NCBI GenBank assembly: GCA_026874595.1
Contig: CM049309.1
Location: 50,876,079-50,940,078, forward strand
Direction: 5' to 3'
DNA from: Sipunculus nudus
Lineage: Eukaryota; Annelida; Sipuncula; Golfingiida; Sipunculidae
Length of the DNA: 64,000 nucleotides
The notes under the pieces were generated by a model. It was given only the letters and a program-made list of their open reading frames with translations. It was not told where the DNA came from and made no database searches. This document shows, in pieces, positions 9,343 to 21,972 of this stretch. Made by a program: the position numbers and the translations under genes. Each line of letters begins with the position of its first letter. The stretch's first letter is position 1.

Positions 9343-11600
9343 TTAACAACCATCAATACCGTCATTCAAATACAAAGCACAAGGCTCAAAATGAAAGACA
9401 CTTCCTGACATAATGATTGGGACATGAAAGTATAAAAGAAGCACACCAAATGAGTAACAGGTGAGGAAGGATTTTTAAATGTGGAAGCAAAACACTGAGT
9501 GGCCTCGATAGCTCTATAACGCTTATATTATCCGAGGAAGCATGTGTAAAAAACGAACAACAGCGTTTCCTTGTTTCTTTTGGAAAGGAAATCATCAGTC
9601 GCGGCTAAACAAGCAGACTGATCATGCCGTGCTATCGACAGACCGGACATCATGGCGCGTGACAGATTATACCGGAAGTACTATCGGAACTAGAAACTGA
9701 TCATGAAAGCTTTACGAAATAGCTCGTCCACCTACGATCTAGTTTTAAACATGTGTCAGAACTTATGCCGGGAAGTGGTATCCGCCACCTGGAAGCACAA
9801 CTCTCACCAAATGACAGCCTGTGCTTTGTCTCTCTCAAGCAACCCCTAACTGTCATATTCTTTACATGCATAGGAACCCATAAATTTATGCAAACAGTAA
9901 AAGTGAGATCGCAACGCGAAACCTTATAACGGGCAATGGATTCTTGAGTAAACCCCCCAGACGAGAAAACCCATACTTACTCTGGTGCCTAGTTATTGCG
10001 CTGATGAAATATTGAACATGTTTACACTATTAATGGTTTTCCATTTTCCCAGTGGCTTCGCAAACGAACCTGATCACCGATGTGATAGGAGAACGAAGCC
10101 ATATTCACGTGTCCCTAATTGCTCAAGTGATTAAGATTTAAATGACTAAAACACCCGCTGCTAAAGTGGGCGGCATCCATCTACATGACGCGAGCACATG
10201 GCAAAAAAAGTTAGCCTCGGTCCAGCATGTGGGTTTCTGGATCGGTTTGGTCCTTTCATGGAAATTTTCTGTTCGTTACTTTTTATTGTAGTGCGGAGTA
10301 TTCTTCAATATTTTCATATTTTGAAGCTTTCCTTGTGATTCGTAAATGGCTTAGCAAACATGTGTCTAACCATTACTCTAATGGGTCCCATTAAAGTGTC
10401 ATATCTCACGTGCAATAACAGACATGTATATAGAAATAACAACGTATCAGAGTTCATACAGACACTTTCCACATCTGATATTCTTTTCAGGCCGTGACAC
10501 GCTTGGGGGTTTAAAATGCATTTCTTGTAGTTAATGCAAACATCCGGTCTTGTATTTTTGGTTTTAAGGAAACATCATCCAACATTGATCTGAATGGTCA
10601 GTTATGAAAAAAAAAAATCTTCCATCAGAGTAGCTATTACAGTCTAACCAAGTCAGGCACAGGTAAAAAGATACGTTTATAACCCGTCGGCTACAGCATC
10701 ATCAATTAAACAATTTTTCCTTTTTTTTTCAGCCGGGGGTATAACACCATTACCGTTACAGGAACACCAATAACATCAAGTACTAATTAGCTATTCATCG
10801 CTGACATTAGGAGCCCCAATTCTGTCAAGACCATTAATTTTATTATTCTATAAAATCCTATTAACGGTCAATAAGTTAATTGGTTTACGGCATGAAAGTA
10901 CGTTTTTTCTACTTTCTGAATATTGTGTTTACCCATATCCATGTGACTCATTCTCTGTTTCTTCCCCAACCACATGCATATTAACAGCCCCAAGTAAAAA
11001 ATAACAAAACGTTCAGAATTTTAAACTTGGTTATAGTTGTTATATCTTTGTACATAAAGTTACAATCAAGCCATGGGGACTACGACGTATGATACGTTCT
11101 CGCGTAATGCCATCGTTATCATTTGAGGTCGTGTGGCACGTCTTATGTTTCTCCTGTATATATAAGGGTTTTGGTTCCTTTAGCGAAGTAAACGCATCCA
11201 ACGTTAACCTAAATAATTTAGGTTATTTATTTCTATCGCTTTGTACTGCCATAGACAACCTGTTTACGTAGGGGCAGAACACATAGGTTGTAGAAGGGGT
11301 ACAAATACAATTTCATAAACTGCAGCAAAAAACGAACCTGGTTTTAAATCCTCTTTTTTATTTTGAAGAATAATAATGCCTTGTCGCTGGCTGCTTAAAG
11401 ACTATTTATACTAATGCATAAATGCAGCTAGCTTACTTGTTAGTTGGTTTACATAGTTAAATCTTCCAAATTCCTAAAATATCAATATTGATCGATAATC
11501 CACATCAATACGCGATATTAATATTCCGCCAGAGAGGCAGTCTTAATGAATGCTCGATATTCAATCATCGAACCCGATATTAGTTATCATGGACATGATT
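8760..11600. other. Gene-free stretch
   Basis: No coding similarity is seen. A (TA)n tract lies at 9296-9337. The part at 10780-10885 has several homeodomain-type cores (TAATTAG, ATTAAT, TTAATTGG) in otherwise complex sequence and could be a regulatory element. The only basis is this motif density. Confidence 0.35.
9296..9337. repeat. (TA)n microsatellite
   Basis: About 21 TA units. Confidence 0.95.
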
Positions 11601-11607
11601 TCGGGGG

Positions 11608-11640
11608 TGGCGGGGGACTCGAACCTCGAACTTTTGTTAG
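11608..11640 (-). mobile_element. Orphan B-box segment, possible SINE remnant
   Basis: GGTTCGAGTCC, an exact B box, is read on the minus strand at 11625-11615. No convincing A box is found at the expected distance. It could be a truncated relative of the two nearby SINEs or a chance match. Confidence 0.3.
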
Positions 11641-11730
11641 GCCTGGAAATAAGTTCCTTTCCCCTCCTTATTTTTTTTAGAAAATAAAATGCTAAGAAAT
11701 AAAAATTTCGAGATAAATCTGTCTAACAGT

Positions 11731-11845
11731 TGTTACGAAGACAAATTAATCAGGAAAAAACATTGGGCCGATCCCGGAATCGTTCCCATGAAGGTGACGC
11801 TGATGTCAGGCTTTCCAACCACTTCGCTAACGAGACAGTTCGGTC
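11731..11845 (-). mobile_element. tRNA-derived SINE, copy 1
   Basis: On the minus strand an RNA polymerase III A box, TAGCGAAGTGG, lies at 11829-11819 and a degenerate B box, GGAACGATTCC, at 11786-11776, with tRNA-like spacing. The segment then continues into the same tail as copy 2 (GTTACGAAGACAAATTAATC on the plus strand). The T-arm does not fold as a real tRNA, so this is a SINE rather than a tRNA gene. Exact ends are not resolved. Confidence 0.65.
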
Positions 11846-11988
11846 CGCTTTTATCTCATCCCGTAACACACAATCTCTAAAGAGCGTTCTGCTGTCAGAA
11901 CTAGACTAATTATTCCAGGAGTCACATTTTGTTGAGCTTATTCCCTGGGCCACAAAGTGTACCGTCACGTTGGACGAGCCCCCATTTC

Positions 11989-12105
11989 GTTACGAAGACA
12001 AATTAATCAGGGGAAACATAATAGGCCGATCCCGGATTCGAACCCATGTTGGTGGCGCACACGTCTGGTGTTCCAACCGCTTCGCTAGCAAAACAAGCTT
12101 CACTA
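11989..12105 (-). mobile_element. tRNA-derived SINE, copy 2
   Basis: On the minus strand a perfect A box, TAGCGAAGCGG, lies at 12087-12077 and a perfect B box, GGTTCGAATCC, at 12044-12034. It shares the tail TACGAAGACAAATTAATCAG (plus strand) with copy 1 about 258 bp away in the same orientation. The pair may come from two insertions or from a local duplication. Confidence 0.72.
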
Positions 12106-12979
12106 GGGAGACAGTTTAAAATATATCGTCCCTAATATGCGTTGGTATTGAAGAAAACTTCTACGAGAGGGTTTCTGCTTTGGCAAGAAAGGGCTCCGCC
12201 TAAGATAATTTAAAGTGGACCTTATTTCAGGGAAGGTTCTGTCCGCACTTCTGTGGACTGTCCTGTCACATTTTCACATCAAACAAACTCTAATATCATT
12301 ATGAAAAATATCTCCCGTTACCCATAGTGGTTCAGTATTTCCGATGCCGTCAAGGCGCGATGTCCTGCATGCTACACGATAATTATCCAGTTTTCACATC
12401 ACGTGTCATTTGCTTCATATATATTCTGTATCTGCATACTTAAAAAAATTAAGTGAATCACTTTTGATTTCTGCAAATAGATTTGTGGTAACCTTTTAGT
12501 TTAAATATGCTCACATTATTTCAAGTCTGTTTCGCTGTTCTCAATATTGACCGAGTTGTATTGGTAAGCAAGACACGTTGCCATGGTAATGGCAGTATCT
12601 TTTATCCAAGCTGATGGAGCCTGTTTAACATGTACTTCACATCCAAAGTCTAAACATGAACGTTGCATGTAAAATGTGTCGATATAATTAACATTGCTTG
12701 GAGCAGCTACAAACACGTGCTATTTAATTGCCCAATCGAGAGATAACACGGGATTCAACGGTACATGCAGCATTTATTGGAAATCCACCATTGCCAATAT
12801 GTCGTGTCCCGATTCATAGCAAACATGGCGGCTTTTAGGTAGTATGTTATACACCATCAACAGAACTGACACTCGCGTTTTTAATAGGCCTATCATTTCA
12901 AGATATACTTCAAGTTTCCAATATGGAGAAATTTTAAAGAGTGAAGTTGAAAGGTTTGGTTGAGACTTCCTGATATATA

Positions 12980-13060
12980 CAGTGACACGTCGAAAAGTGG
13001 TCGTAATTGCGTGGTGTTCGCTAAACTGAGGTGATCGTTAAGCGAGGTATTACGGTACTG
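12980..13060. mobile_element. Possible pogo/Tigger-type MITE fragment
   Basis: The segment begins CAGTGACAC and ends GTATTACGGTACTG. CAGT at one end and its complement ACTG at the other are typical of pogo-like termini. A TA precedes the left end, but the right flank is poly-T, so no clean TA duplication is seen. Internal inverted similarity is weak. Confidence 0.35.
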
Positions 13061-14084
13061 TTTTTTTCGAATTTAACACCTTTTACTATAATAATTACCG
13101 CTTATCAAAAATATAAAAATTTTGTCTCACTAAATGTCTGTACAATACTTTTCATAGTATACATCTGAGATTACCATCAAATTATAAACAAAGTTAATAA
13201 AGACTAAAGGACTAGAACAGATATGTTTGATACAAATATGAAAGCATGAACTCTGTTACCATACATTTATATTTGTAATTTATTGACCAGACCTGGCCTT
13301 GGTGCAGGTCGGATGTATTAATTATAGCGACCATAAGTGCATAAAATTTAACTCGGAAAGGAGCTGCTCTTTTGTTGCAATATATTTAGAAACAACGTAC
13401 GTCTAGTCTTTTGGTCTTAGCACATGTGATCCATTCACTACACACAAAATACAATGACATTGCATGAAAATGATTCCAGCAGAGCACCTTGATTGATGTA
13501 TTATCTATAGGTCCCGTGTATCAAGCTTTGGAGCAAGGATCCTCTTTCAGCCAAAATGCCCCGAGGATCTTTCTGGTTTGGCTGTAATTTTCGTTCCTAA
13601 AAAGCAATCCTATTTCCCCTTGAGCATATGTAGACCTATTGCTTCTTATGCTAGAGCTTTAACATGTCAGCGTCTATCTGACTGAAGTAAGACCAAACGC
13701 AGTCGATACCTGCATATGTTTCACACCGTCTGCTGATCTGTCTGTTCCAACGATCGGATCATGGGTCGCCCCAATCTGCAGATGGGCTGACCAACCTGTG
13801 ACTGTGCACAGCCATCATGTCGTGTCACCGTGAGCACTTTATATAACTACCTAATCAATAATATTAAAGGATTAAAAAATCTTTGACCCCATGAATAGGC
13901 AATGCACTTAAAGAGACATTACAATCATATACCGAGTATGTTAAATACACATAAAGTATAATGTTTTGTCTTTAAATTATATCTCGTTCTGAAAGATGTG
14001 ATCTACTGTGCACAGGTGGAAATAAATCTGCACCGGGCCCGAGCAGCGGTGCTAAACATTAACATATTGCACCTGCTTGCCGTA

Positions 14085-14285
14085 CAGTGCAACTTCACAT
14101 ATCAACATTTTTCGAACTTCCTACCGGTTTTTCTTGTATGTTTCTTCTCCTTTGGGAGTTATCGCGCATGCGCAAAAATAAAAACAGACATCTGGTCTCG
14201 TTAGTCAGCTTTGTTTTGTTTTGGTGCACAATTACATGTGGACTGTTAACTCACACACAGAACCATAATACCGTATAAAACCTTG
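14085..14285 (+). repeat. Dispersed repeat with NRF1-type palindrome, copy 1
   Basis: This shares with 63710-63895 the order: a GCAA(C/T)TTCACA segment, a TGTTTCT run, TCGCGCATGCGCAA at 14161-14174, and an AAAACCATAA-like 3' block (here GAACCATAATACCGTATAAAAC). Spacing is similar. It is a low-copy dispersed repeat of unknown class. Confidence 0.45.
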
Positions 14286-16189
14286 AGATTAGATGATTTG
14301 CTGGGAAACTCTAGTTTTAAGACAAAATTAACTATATTAGCGTCAAGTTATCAACATATTATTGCAAATGTTAATGCACCTTTAATCGCTTATGTAAATG
14401 GTTTCTAGATATCATTTCATATCTATATCTAGTAACCCGTCGTAGTCATCAAACTGTAGTATGCATGTAGGAGTCAAAAACTGACAATGGGGTGAAATTA
14501 TGATATACAGCGATAACTTAGTCTGAAACGATATTTTTATTAGAATAGGAAGTATATTTTAATTTAAAAAATAACCATATTTTTACAGGCAAAATGAATA
14601 CATCGGGCTATGTTATTCTATCCAGATCAAGGAAGAGGTTTTTGTAATTATTGTACACGGACGAAATCAGTTACGTGGTCTGTATTTGTTATTTATATTT
14701 TCCTCAGCGTTACTATATATAAAACACAATTGCTTACAATACTTATCCATTATTTAATCTTACATCGGAACCCTCTGCGTTCGTGAGAGGAATGGTCTCC
14801 GGGACACAGACATAGGTTGTTAATCTGATGAATCCAAACTGTTGCATGCGCTATGTTATCTTTGGTAGAATAAAACTTGCCTATCACGCCGTTTGTCAAA
14901 AGTAGCTGTCAGGCGGGGTGTCATCAACTTTGTTTTTGGGCTATCAGTTCCATTTTACAAATGCTAGTCATTTCTGATGCAGTGTGTGGAAGGAAGCGTG
15001 ACGTGCAGTCCATAATCAAAGAGAAAACCCCAATGGGCATGTTCCCGATCACCTGATGTATCAGCGAAATTGTTTGTCTCAAGATTAAAAGACAGGTGGC
15101 GCTCTACTCTTTATCCACTGAGTGGCGGATGAACGACAACGATTCTAGTTCGAAACGGTGCTAACGATGTCCAAATGTGCTAGAACCTCCCTTTCCCTGA
15201 AAACTCAAAAAAAAACTTGAGATCAGTTCTGCTGTTACTGCTTTACCCACATGCCCAGTAATGTCACGAAGGCTCAAATTCAACGACGCTATACCTTTTA
15301 TCAACAAATGTATAACATGAAATAGAGAAGCCGGCATGTTAGGAGTTTGTTGCATTTATCCATAAAAAAGAGGACGAGAGCTAATTTTTCTTTTTTGAAG
15401 TTATAGTTGTATATCTACTCTTAGCCCAGTTGACGATCAGCATCATCATATAATTAACATCTTTTTGCGGACAGCGAAGATTATCGGTGATTAAGAAAAC
15501 AGACTGTGGTGCATCATCAGTTGGAAAAAGGGAACATAAAATACTTATAATATAGAACATGTGTATGTTTACAATTAAAAAAAAAATCAAAATCTATTTG
15601 AATTACTAACGTTTCTTAGTTGTTGGATAATGGACGTTTTTGTAAAATGTTTTCAATTTCTATATTTTCAGTGATTATAAAACTAGAAAAGGTTAATAAA
15701 AATGGGTTAGAAAATGATACATCGAACGTCCTTTCTTGAACAAAATATATTACGAATTCCATCAAAATAACTCGGCAGGATTAAACCGGAGACCTTTCAG
15801 GTGTTTTGGGAGCATGTCTGTGTCATTATAGCCTATGCCTGACCCCCAGCGGGTCTACTTTGTTTATCTATGCGGAAATCAGGTACCGGTCTAATCTAGG
15901 AGCTGGAAGAAAACGGGTAATTGTCTTGGCGGCCAGACGCTATTGAAAGGAACTACAAGAACAATCAGTGTCAATAATGTAATGACAAGAACCACTGACC
16001 TTTCACAAAGGATCCAAAGCTCCGGGATTCATAAAGTTAATGACTTATATAATTGAAATTCGACACTACTGTACTAAATAAACTAGGTGTGCTCGCGATT
16101 TCGTCTGGCTTAATTCAGAGTAACCTTGAATATAACAATGGTTAATGTCGACACTAAAAAGTTCAAACGTTTACTTATTAACGTACATT

Positions 16190-16231
16190 CTCTCTCTCTC
16201 ACTCTCTCTCTCTCTCTCTCTCACTCTCTCT
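16190..16231. repeat. (CT)n microsatellite with ACTC interruptions
   Basis: CT run interrupted by A at two places. Confidence 0.95.
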
Positions 16232-17257
16232 TCGTACGGGTTAACCGTAGTAGCAGTGTAGGCTTGGTTTCTTCTTTGCGACGGAACGAAGAAGAATAGT
16301 TCAGGCATTATTTTATAACCTAATAAAGTATCCCAAAAGTACCCTGTAATTCTGAGGCAGCAAACATTTATGACCCGATTTATTATAAAAAACTGTCTTG
16401 TGCTCATTAAAGCCCTGGTAACCAACCTTTCTTGTGCAATATATTTCATCCAGAAGATTCACATAACAATGTGATAAATCATAGAATAGTCTGCATGATG
16501 TTACTGCAACCTTCTGAGGTCTTGGTAAATAACTCAATAAATTCCCTCGCTACTCGTCGAGAAAATAATAATAATAATATATAATTAGTAAGTATTTAAG
16601 TACATAAACATGTACTTGAAAGTTTTGTTTCTCCTTAGGGCAACGAACCAGTGGAGGGAACCGATTCACTAACCAAACAGGCAGCCAAACGCATCTTTAT
16701 TGGCAAGGTCATTCCTCAGTATATTCGCATTACATGATACCGTTTCGTGAATGGTCTGAATCACTTAAAATGATAATTCCCAAGATTATCCCATGTACTT
16801 TTCTTAGTTAATCTGCCGTTTCCTTGTGGCTCCGTAGGTTCGAAAGTCAATGTTAAGCTTACATAACGGAGAGGGATAGTGGAGCCAGCCTAGCGGAATT
16901 TCCTCAGACAGTAAGAAAATGGAAGGCGTCTGCCGGTCCGGTCGGAGGAAATAATGTCGGGAAGCCAGTCTATATTCACAGAAAACATATCAAAGCTCGC
17001 TTGTGGTGACTTCACGGCCGAGCGGCCAGATAATCCGCCAACAAACAGACGGCTGACAAGTAATAATGCAAAGCAAAACGAGCCGCAGGAAATTGCTGAT
17101 CGTAATCAGGTCCGCACACCAGGCGAGAATTACCTCGTTATCATTGACCACTGGGCCTCTGTGATTAGTTTATAGAGGGATCAGTTGTTAATGATCGATT
17201 TGGTATCTTATCTTGGTGTTTTGTCTGAATGTTCCGTTCTTAATAATGGAAAAGTTT

Positions 17258-17780
17258 TCACGAGAAGAAAAGTTATCAGTAGAAGAAATGTCGTCATGAG
17301 AAGAAAACTCTAAATGAGAAGAAATGTCTTTATGAGAGGAAAAAAAATCTTCATGAGAAGAAAGTCTACATGAGAAGAATAGTCTACATGAAAAGAAGTG
17401 TCCCCATGAGAATAAATGGCTTCATAAGAAAAATTTTCATCAGAAGATATGACTCCATGAGAAGAAATGGTTTCATGAGAAGAAATGTCTCCATGAGAAG
17501 AAATGTCTTCATGAGAACAAAGTATTCATGAAAAGAAAAGTCACCTTGCAAAGTCTTCATGAGAAGAAATGTCTCAATGAGAAGAAACATTTCATGAGAA
17601 GAAAAGTATTCATAAAATGAAAAGTCACCATGCAAAGTCTTCTTGAGAAGAAATGGGTTCATGAGAAGAAATGTCTTCATGAGAAGAAATGTCTACATTA
17701 AAAGAAATGTCTTCATATGAAGAAAGGGCTCCAGGAGAAGAAATGTGTGCATGATAGGAAAGGTGTTCATGAGGAGATAT
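17258..17780. repeat. Diverged minisatellite with 18-bp-type units
   Basis: A degenerate unit close to TCATGAGAAGAAATGTCT repeats about 25-28 times with many substitutions and length changes. On the minus strand it reads as Phe/Leu/Met-rich open frame, which is a repeat artefact. It directly precedes the 50-bp array, whose units contain a related CATGAAGAGAAA core. Confidence 0.85.
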
Positions 17781-19631
17781 CTTAAGATTGGTGAGTGCTC
17801 AAGATGACAGGGGAAACGGAATACATGAAGAGAAAGGTCAGTGCTGATCAAGGTGACAGGGGAAAGGAATACATGAACAGAAAGGTCGGTGAGTGATCAA
17901 GATGACAGAGGAAACGGAATACATGAAGAGAAAGGTCGGTGAGTGCTCAAGGTGACAGGGGAAACGGAATAATGATGGGAAAGGTCGGTGAGTGATCATG
18001 GTGACAGGGAAACGGAATACATGAACAGAATGGTCGGTGAGTGATCAAGATGACAGAGGAAACGGAAAACATGAAGAGAAAGGTCAGTGAGTGCTCAAGA
18101 TGACAGAGGAAACGGAATACATGAAGAGAAAGGTCAGTGAGTGCTCAAGGTGACAGGGGAAACGGAATAATGATCGGAAAGGTCGGTGAGTGATAAAAGT
18201 TACAAGTGAAACGGAATACAGGAACAGAAAGGTCGGTGAGTGTAAAAGTGACAGGGGAAACGGAATGCTGAAACAGAAAGTCGGTGAGTGATCAAGGCGA
18301 CAGGGGAAACGGAATAACGAATAGAAAGGTCGATGAGTGATCAAGGTTACACAGGAAACGGAATACATGAACAGAAAGGTCGGTGAGTGATCAATGTGAC
18401 AGAGGAACCGGAATAATGAACAAAAAGGGTCGATGAGTGGTCAAGGTGACAGGGGAAACGGAATACATGAACAGAAAGGTCAGTGAGTGGTCAAGATGAC
18501 AGGGGAAACGGAATAAATAAACGGAAAGGTCGGTGACTGGTCAAGGTGACAGGCGAAACGGAATACACTAACAGAAAGGTCAGTGAGTGGTCAAGGTGAC
18601 AGGGGAAACGGAATAATGATCGGAAAGGTCGGTGAGTGATAAAGGTGACATGGGAAATGGAATACATGAACAGAAAGGTCGGTGAGTGATCAAGGTGACA
18701 GAGGAACCGGAATACATGAAGAGAAAGGTCAGTGCTGATCAAGGTGACAGGGGAAAGGAATACATGAACAGGAAGGTCGGTGAGTGATCAAGATGACATG
18801 GGAAATGGATTACATGAACAGAAACGTTGGTGAGTGATCAAGGTGACAGGGGAAATGGAATACATGAAGAGAAAGGTCAGTGGTGATAAAAGTGACAGGG
18901 GAAACGGAATACATGAACAGAAAGGTCGGTGAGTGATCAAGGTGACAGGGGAAACGGAATACATGAAGAGAAAGGTCAGTGTTGATTAAGGTGACAGGGG
19001 AAAGGAATACATGAACAGAAAGGTCGGTGAGTGATCAAGATGACATGGGAAATGGATTACATGAACAGAAAGGTTGGTGAGTGATCAAGGTGAAAGGGGA
19101 AATGGAATACATGAACAGAAAGGTCGGTGAGTGATCAAGATGACAGGGGAAATGGAATACATGAACAGAAAGGTCGGCGAGTGGTAAAGGTGACAGGGGA
19201 AACGGAATACATGAAGAGAAAGGTCAGTGGTGATCAAGGTGACAGGGGAAAGGAATACATGAACAGAAAGGTCGGCGAGTGGTAAAGGTGACAGGAGAAA
19301 CGGAATGCATGAACAGAAAGGTCGGTGAGTGGTCAAGGTGACAGGGGAAAATGAATACATGAACAGAAAGGTCAGTGAGTGGTCAAGGTGACAGGGGGAA
19401 CGGTATACATGAACAGAAAGGTCGGTGAGTGGTCAAGGTGACATGGGAAATGGATTACATAAACAGAAAGGTCGGTGAGTGATCAAGGTGACAGGGGAAA
19501 TTGAATACATGAAGAGAAAGGTCAGTGGTGATCAAGGTGACAGGGGAAATGGAATACATGAACAAAAGGTCGGTGAGTGATCAAGATGACATGGGAAATG
19601 GATTACATAAACAGAAAGGTCGGTGAGTGAT

Positions 19632-20787
19632 CAAGGTGACAGGGGAAAGGAATACATGAACAGAAAGGTCAGTGGTGATCAAGGTGACAGGGGAAATGGA
19701 ATACATGAACAGAAAGGTCGGTGAGTGATCAAGATGACAGGAAATGGATTACATGAACAGAAAGGTCGGTGAGTGATCAAGGTGACAGGGGAAATGGAAT
19801 ACATGAACAGAAAGGTCGGTGAGTGATCAAGATGACAGGAAATGGATTACATGAACAGAAAGGTCGGTGAGTGATCAAGGTGACAGGGGAAACGGAATAC
19901 ATGAAGAGAAAGGTCAGTGGTGATCAAGGTGACAGGGGAAAGGAATACATGAACAGAAAGGTCGGCGAGTGGTAAAGGTGACAGGGGAAACGGAATACAT
20001 GAACAGAAAGGTCGGTGATTGGTCAAGGTGACAGGGGAAAATGAATACATGAACAGAAAGGTCAGTGAGTGGTCAAGGTGACAGGGGAAACGGATTAATG
20101 ATCGGAAAGGTCGGTGAGTGATAAAGGTGACATGGGAAATGGAATACATGAACAGAAAGGTCGGTGAGTGATCAAGATGACAGGAAATGGATTACATGAA
20201 CAGAAAGGTTTGTGAGTGATCAAGGTGACAGGGGAAACGGAATACATGAAGAGAAAGGTCAGTGGTGATCAAGGTGACAGGGGAAAGGAATACATGAACA
20301 GAAAGGTCGGAGAGTGGTAAAGGTGACAGGAGAAACGGAATACATGAACAGAAAGGTCGGTGAGTGGTCAAGGTGACAGGGGAAAATGAATACATGAACA
20401 GAAAGGTCAGTGAGTGGTCAAGGTGACAGGGGGAACGGAATACATGAACAGAAAGGTCGGTGAGTGGTCAAGGTGACAAGGGAAACGGAATACATGAACA
20501 GAAAGGTCAGTGGTGATCAAGGTGACTGGGGAAAGGATTACATGAACAGAAAGGTCGGTGAGTGATCAAGATGACATGGGAAATGGATTACATAAACAGA
20601 AAGGTCGGATAGTGATCAAGGTGACAGGGGAAATGGATTACATGAACAGAAAGGTCGGTGAGCGATTAAGGTGACAGGGGAAATGGATTACATGACTAGA
20701 AAGGTCGGTGGGATATCAAGGTGACAGGGGAAATGGATTACATGAACAGAAAGGTCGGTGAGTGATCAAGGTGACAGGGGAAATGGA
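19632..20787. repeat. Higher-order duplication inside the array, copy A
   Basis: About 1,156 bp is repeated 1,185 bp to the right (20817-21972). All segments I compared are identical, including rare variant units, so the duplication is recent. Confidence 0.8.
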
Positions 20788-20816
20788 TTACATGACTAGA
20801 AAGGTCGGTGGGATAT

Positions 20817-21972
20817 CAAGGTGACAGGGGAAAGGAATACATGAACAGAAAGGTCAGTGGTGATCAAGGTGACAGGGGAAATGGAATACATGAACAGAAA
20901 GGTCGGTGAGTGATCAAGATGACAGGAAATGGATTACATGAACAGAAAGGTCGGTGAGTGATCAAGGTGACAGGGGAAATGGAATACATGAACAGAAAGG
21001 TCGGTGAGTGATCAAGATGACAGGAAATGGATTACATGAACAGAAAGGTCGGTGAGTGATCAAGGTGACAGGGGAAACGGAATACATGAAGAGAAAGGTC
21101 AGTGGTGATCAAGGTGACAGGGGAAAGGAATACATGAACAGAAAGGTCGGCGAGTGGTAAAGGTGACAGGGGAAACGGAATACATGAACAGAAAGGTCGG
21201 TGATTGGTCAAGGTGACAGGGGAAAATGAATACATGAACAGAAAGGTCAGTGAGTGGTCAAGGTGACAGGGGAAACGGATTAATGATCGGAAAGGTCGGT
21301 GAGTGATAAAGGTGACATGGGAAATGGAATACATGAACAGAAAGGTCGGTGAGTGATCAAGATGACAGGAAATGGATTACATGAACAGAAAGGTTTGTGA
21401 GTGATCAAGGTGACAGGGGAAACGGAATACATGAAGAGAAAGGTCAGTGGTGATCAAGGTGACAGGGGAAAGGAATACATGAACAGAAAGGTCGGAGAGT
21501 GGTAAAGGTGACAGGAGAAACGGAATACATGAACAGAAAGGTCGGTGAGTGGTCAAGGTGACAGGGGAAAATGAATACATGAACAGAAAGGTCAGTGAGT
21601 GGTCAAGGTGACAGGGGGAACGGAATACATGAACAGAAAGGTCGGTGAGTGGTCAAGGTGACAAGGGAAACGGAATACATGAACAGAAAGGTCAGTGGTG
21701 ATCAAGGTGACTGGGGAAAGGATTACATGAACAGAAAGGTCGGTGAGTGATCAAGATGACATGGGAAATGGATTACATAAACAGAAAGGTCGGATAGTGA
21801 TCAAGGTGACAGGGGAAATGGATTACATGAACAGAAAGGTCGGTGAGCGATTAAGGTGACAGGGGAAATGGATTACATGACTAGAAAGGTCGGTGGGATA
21901 TCAAGGTGACAGGGGAAATGGATTACATGAACAGAAAGGTCGGTGAGTGATCAAGGTGACAGGGGAAATGGA
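20817..21972. repeat. Higher-order duplication inside the array, copy B
   Basis: Partner of 19632-20787. The two copies are separated by only about 29 bp, as expected from an unequal exchange within the array, although an assembly artefact would look the same. Confidence 0.8.

Larger units (their letters stand above)
12120..17250. other. Gene-free stretch with scattered short elements
   Basis: No exon is recognised. Apart from the small elements listed separately it holds a near-perfect RFX X-box, GTTGCCATGGTAAT, at 12577-12590, and a CT tract at 16190-16231. Open frames here are short and featureless. Confidence 0.4.

Noticed and set aside
12022-12095. Possible functional tRNA gene
   Set aside because: A and B boxes are good, but the acceptor and T-arm do not pair and a related copy shares the non-tRNA tail. 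A SINE explains it better.
17384-21580. Long minus-strand open frames in the minisatellites, with repeated HRPF/FRFPCHL or FLLMKTFLLM peptides
   Set aside because: They follow from repeat periods and base composition, are broken by unit-length variants, and have no promoter, signal or splice context.
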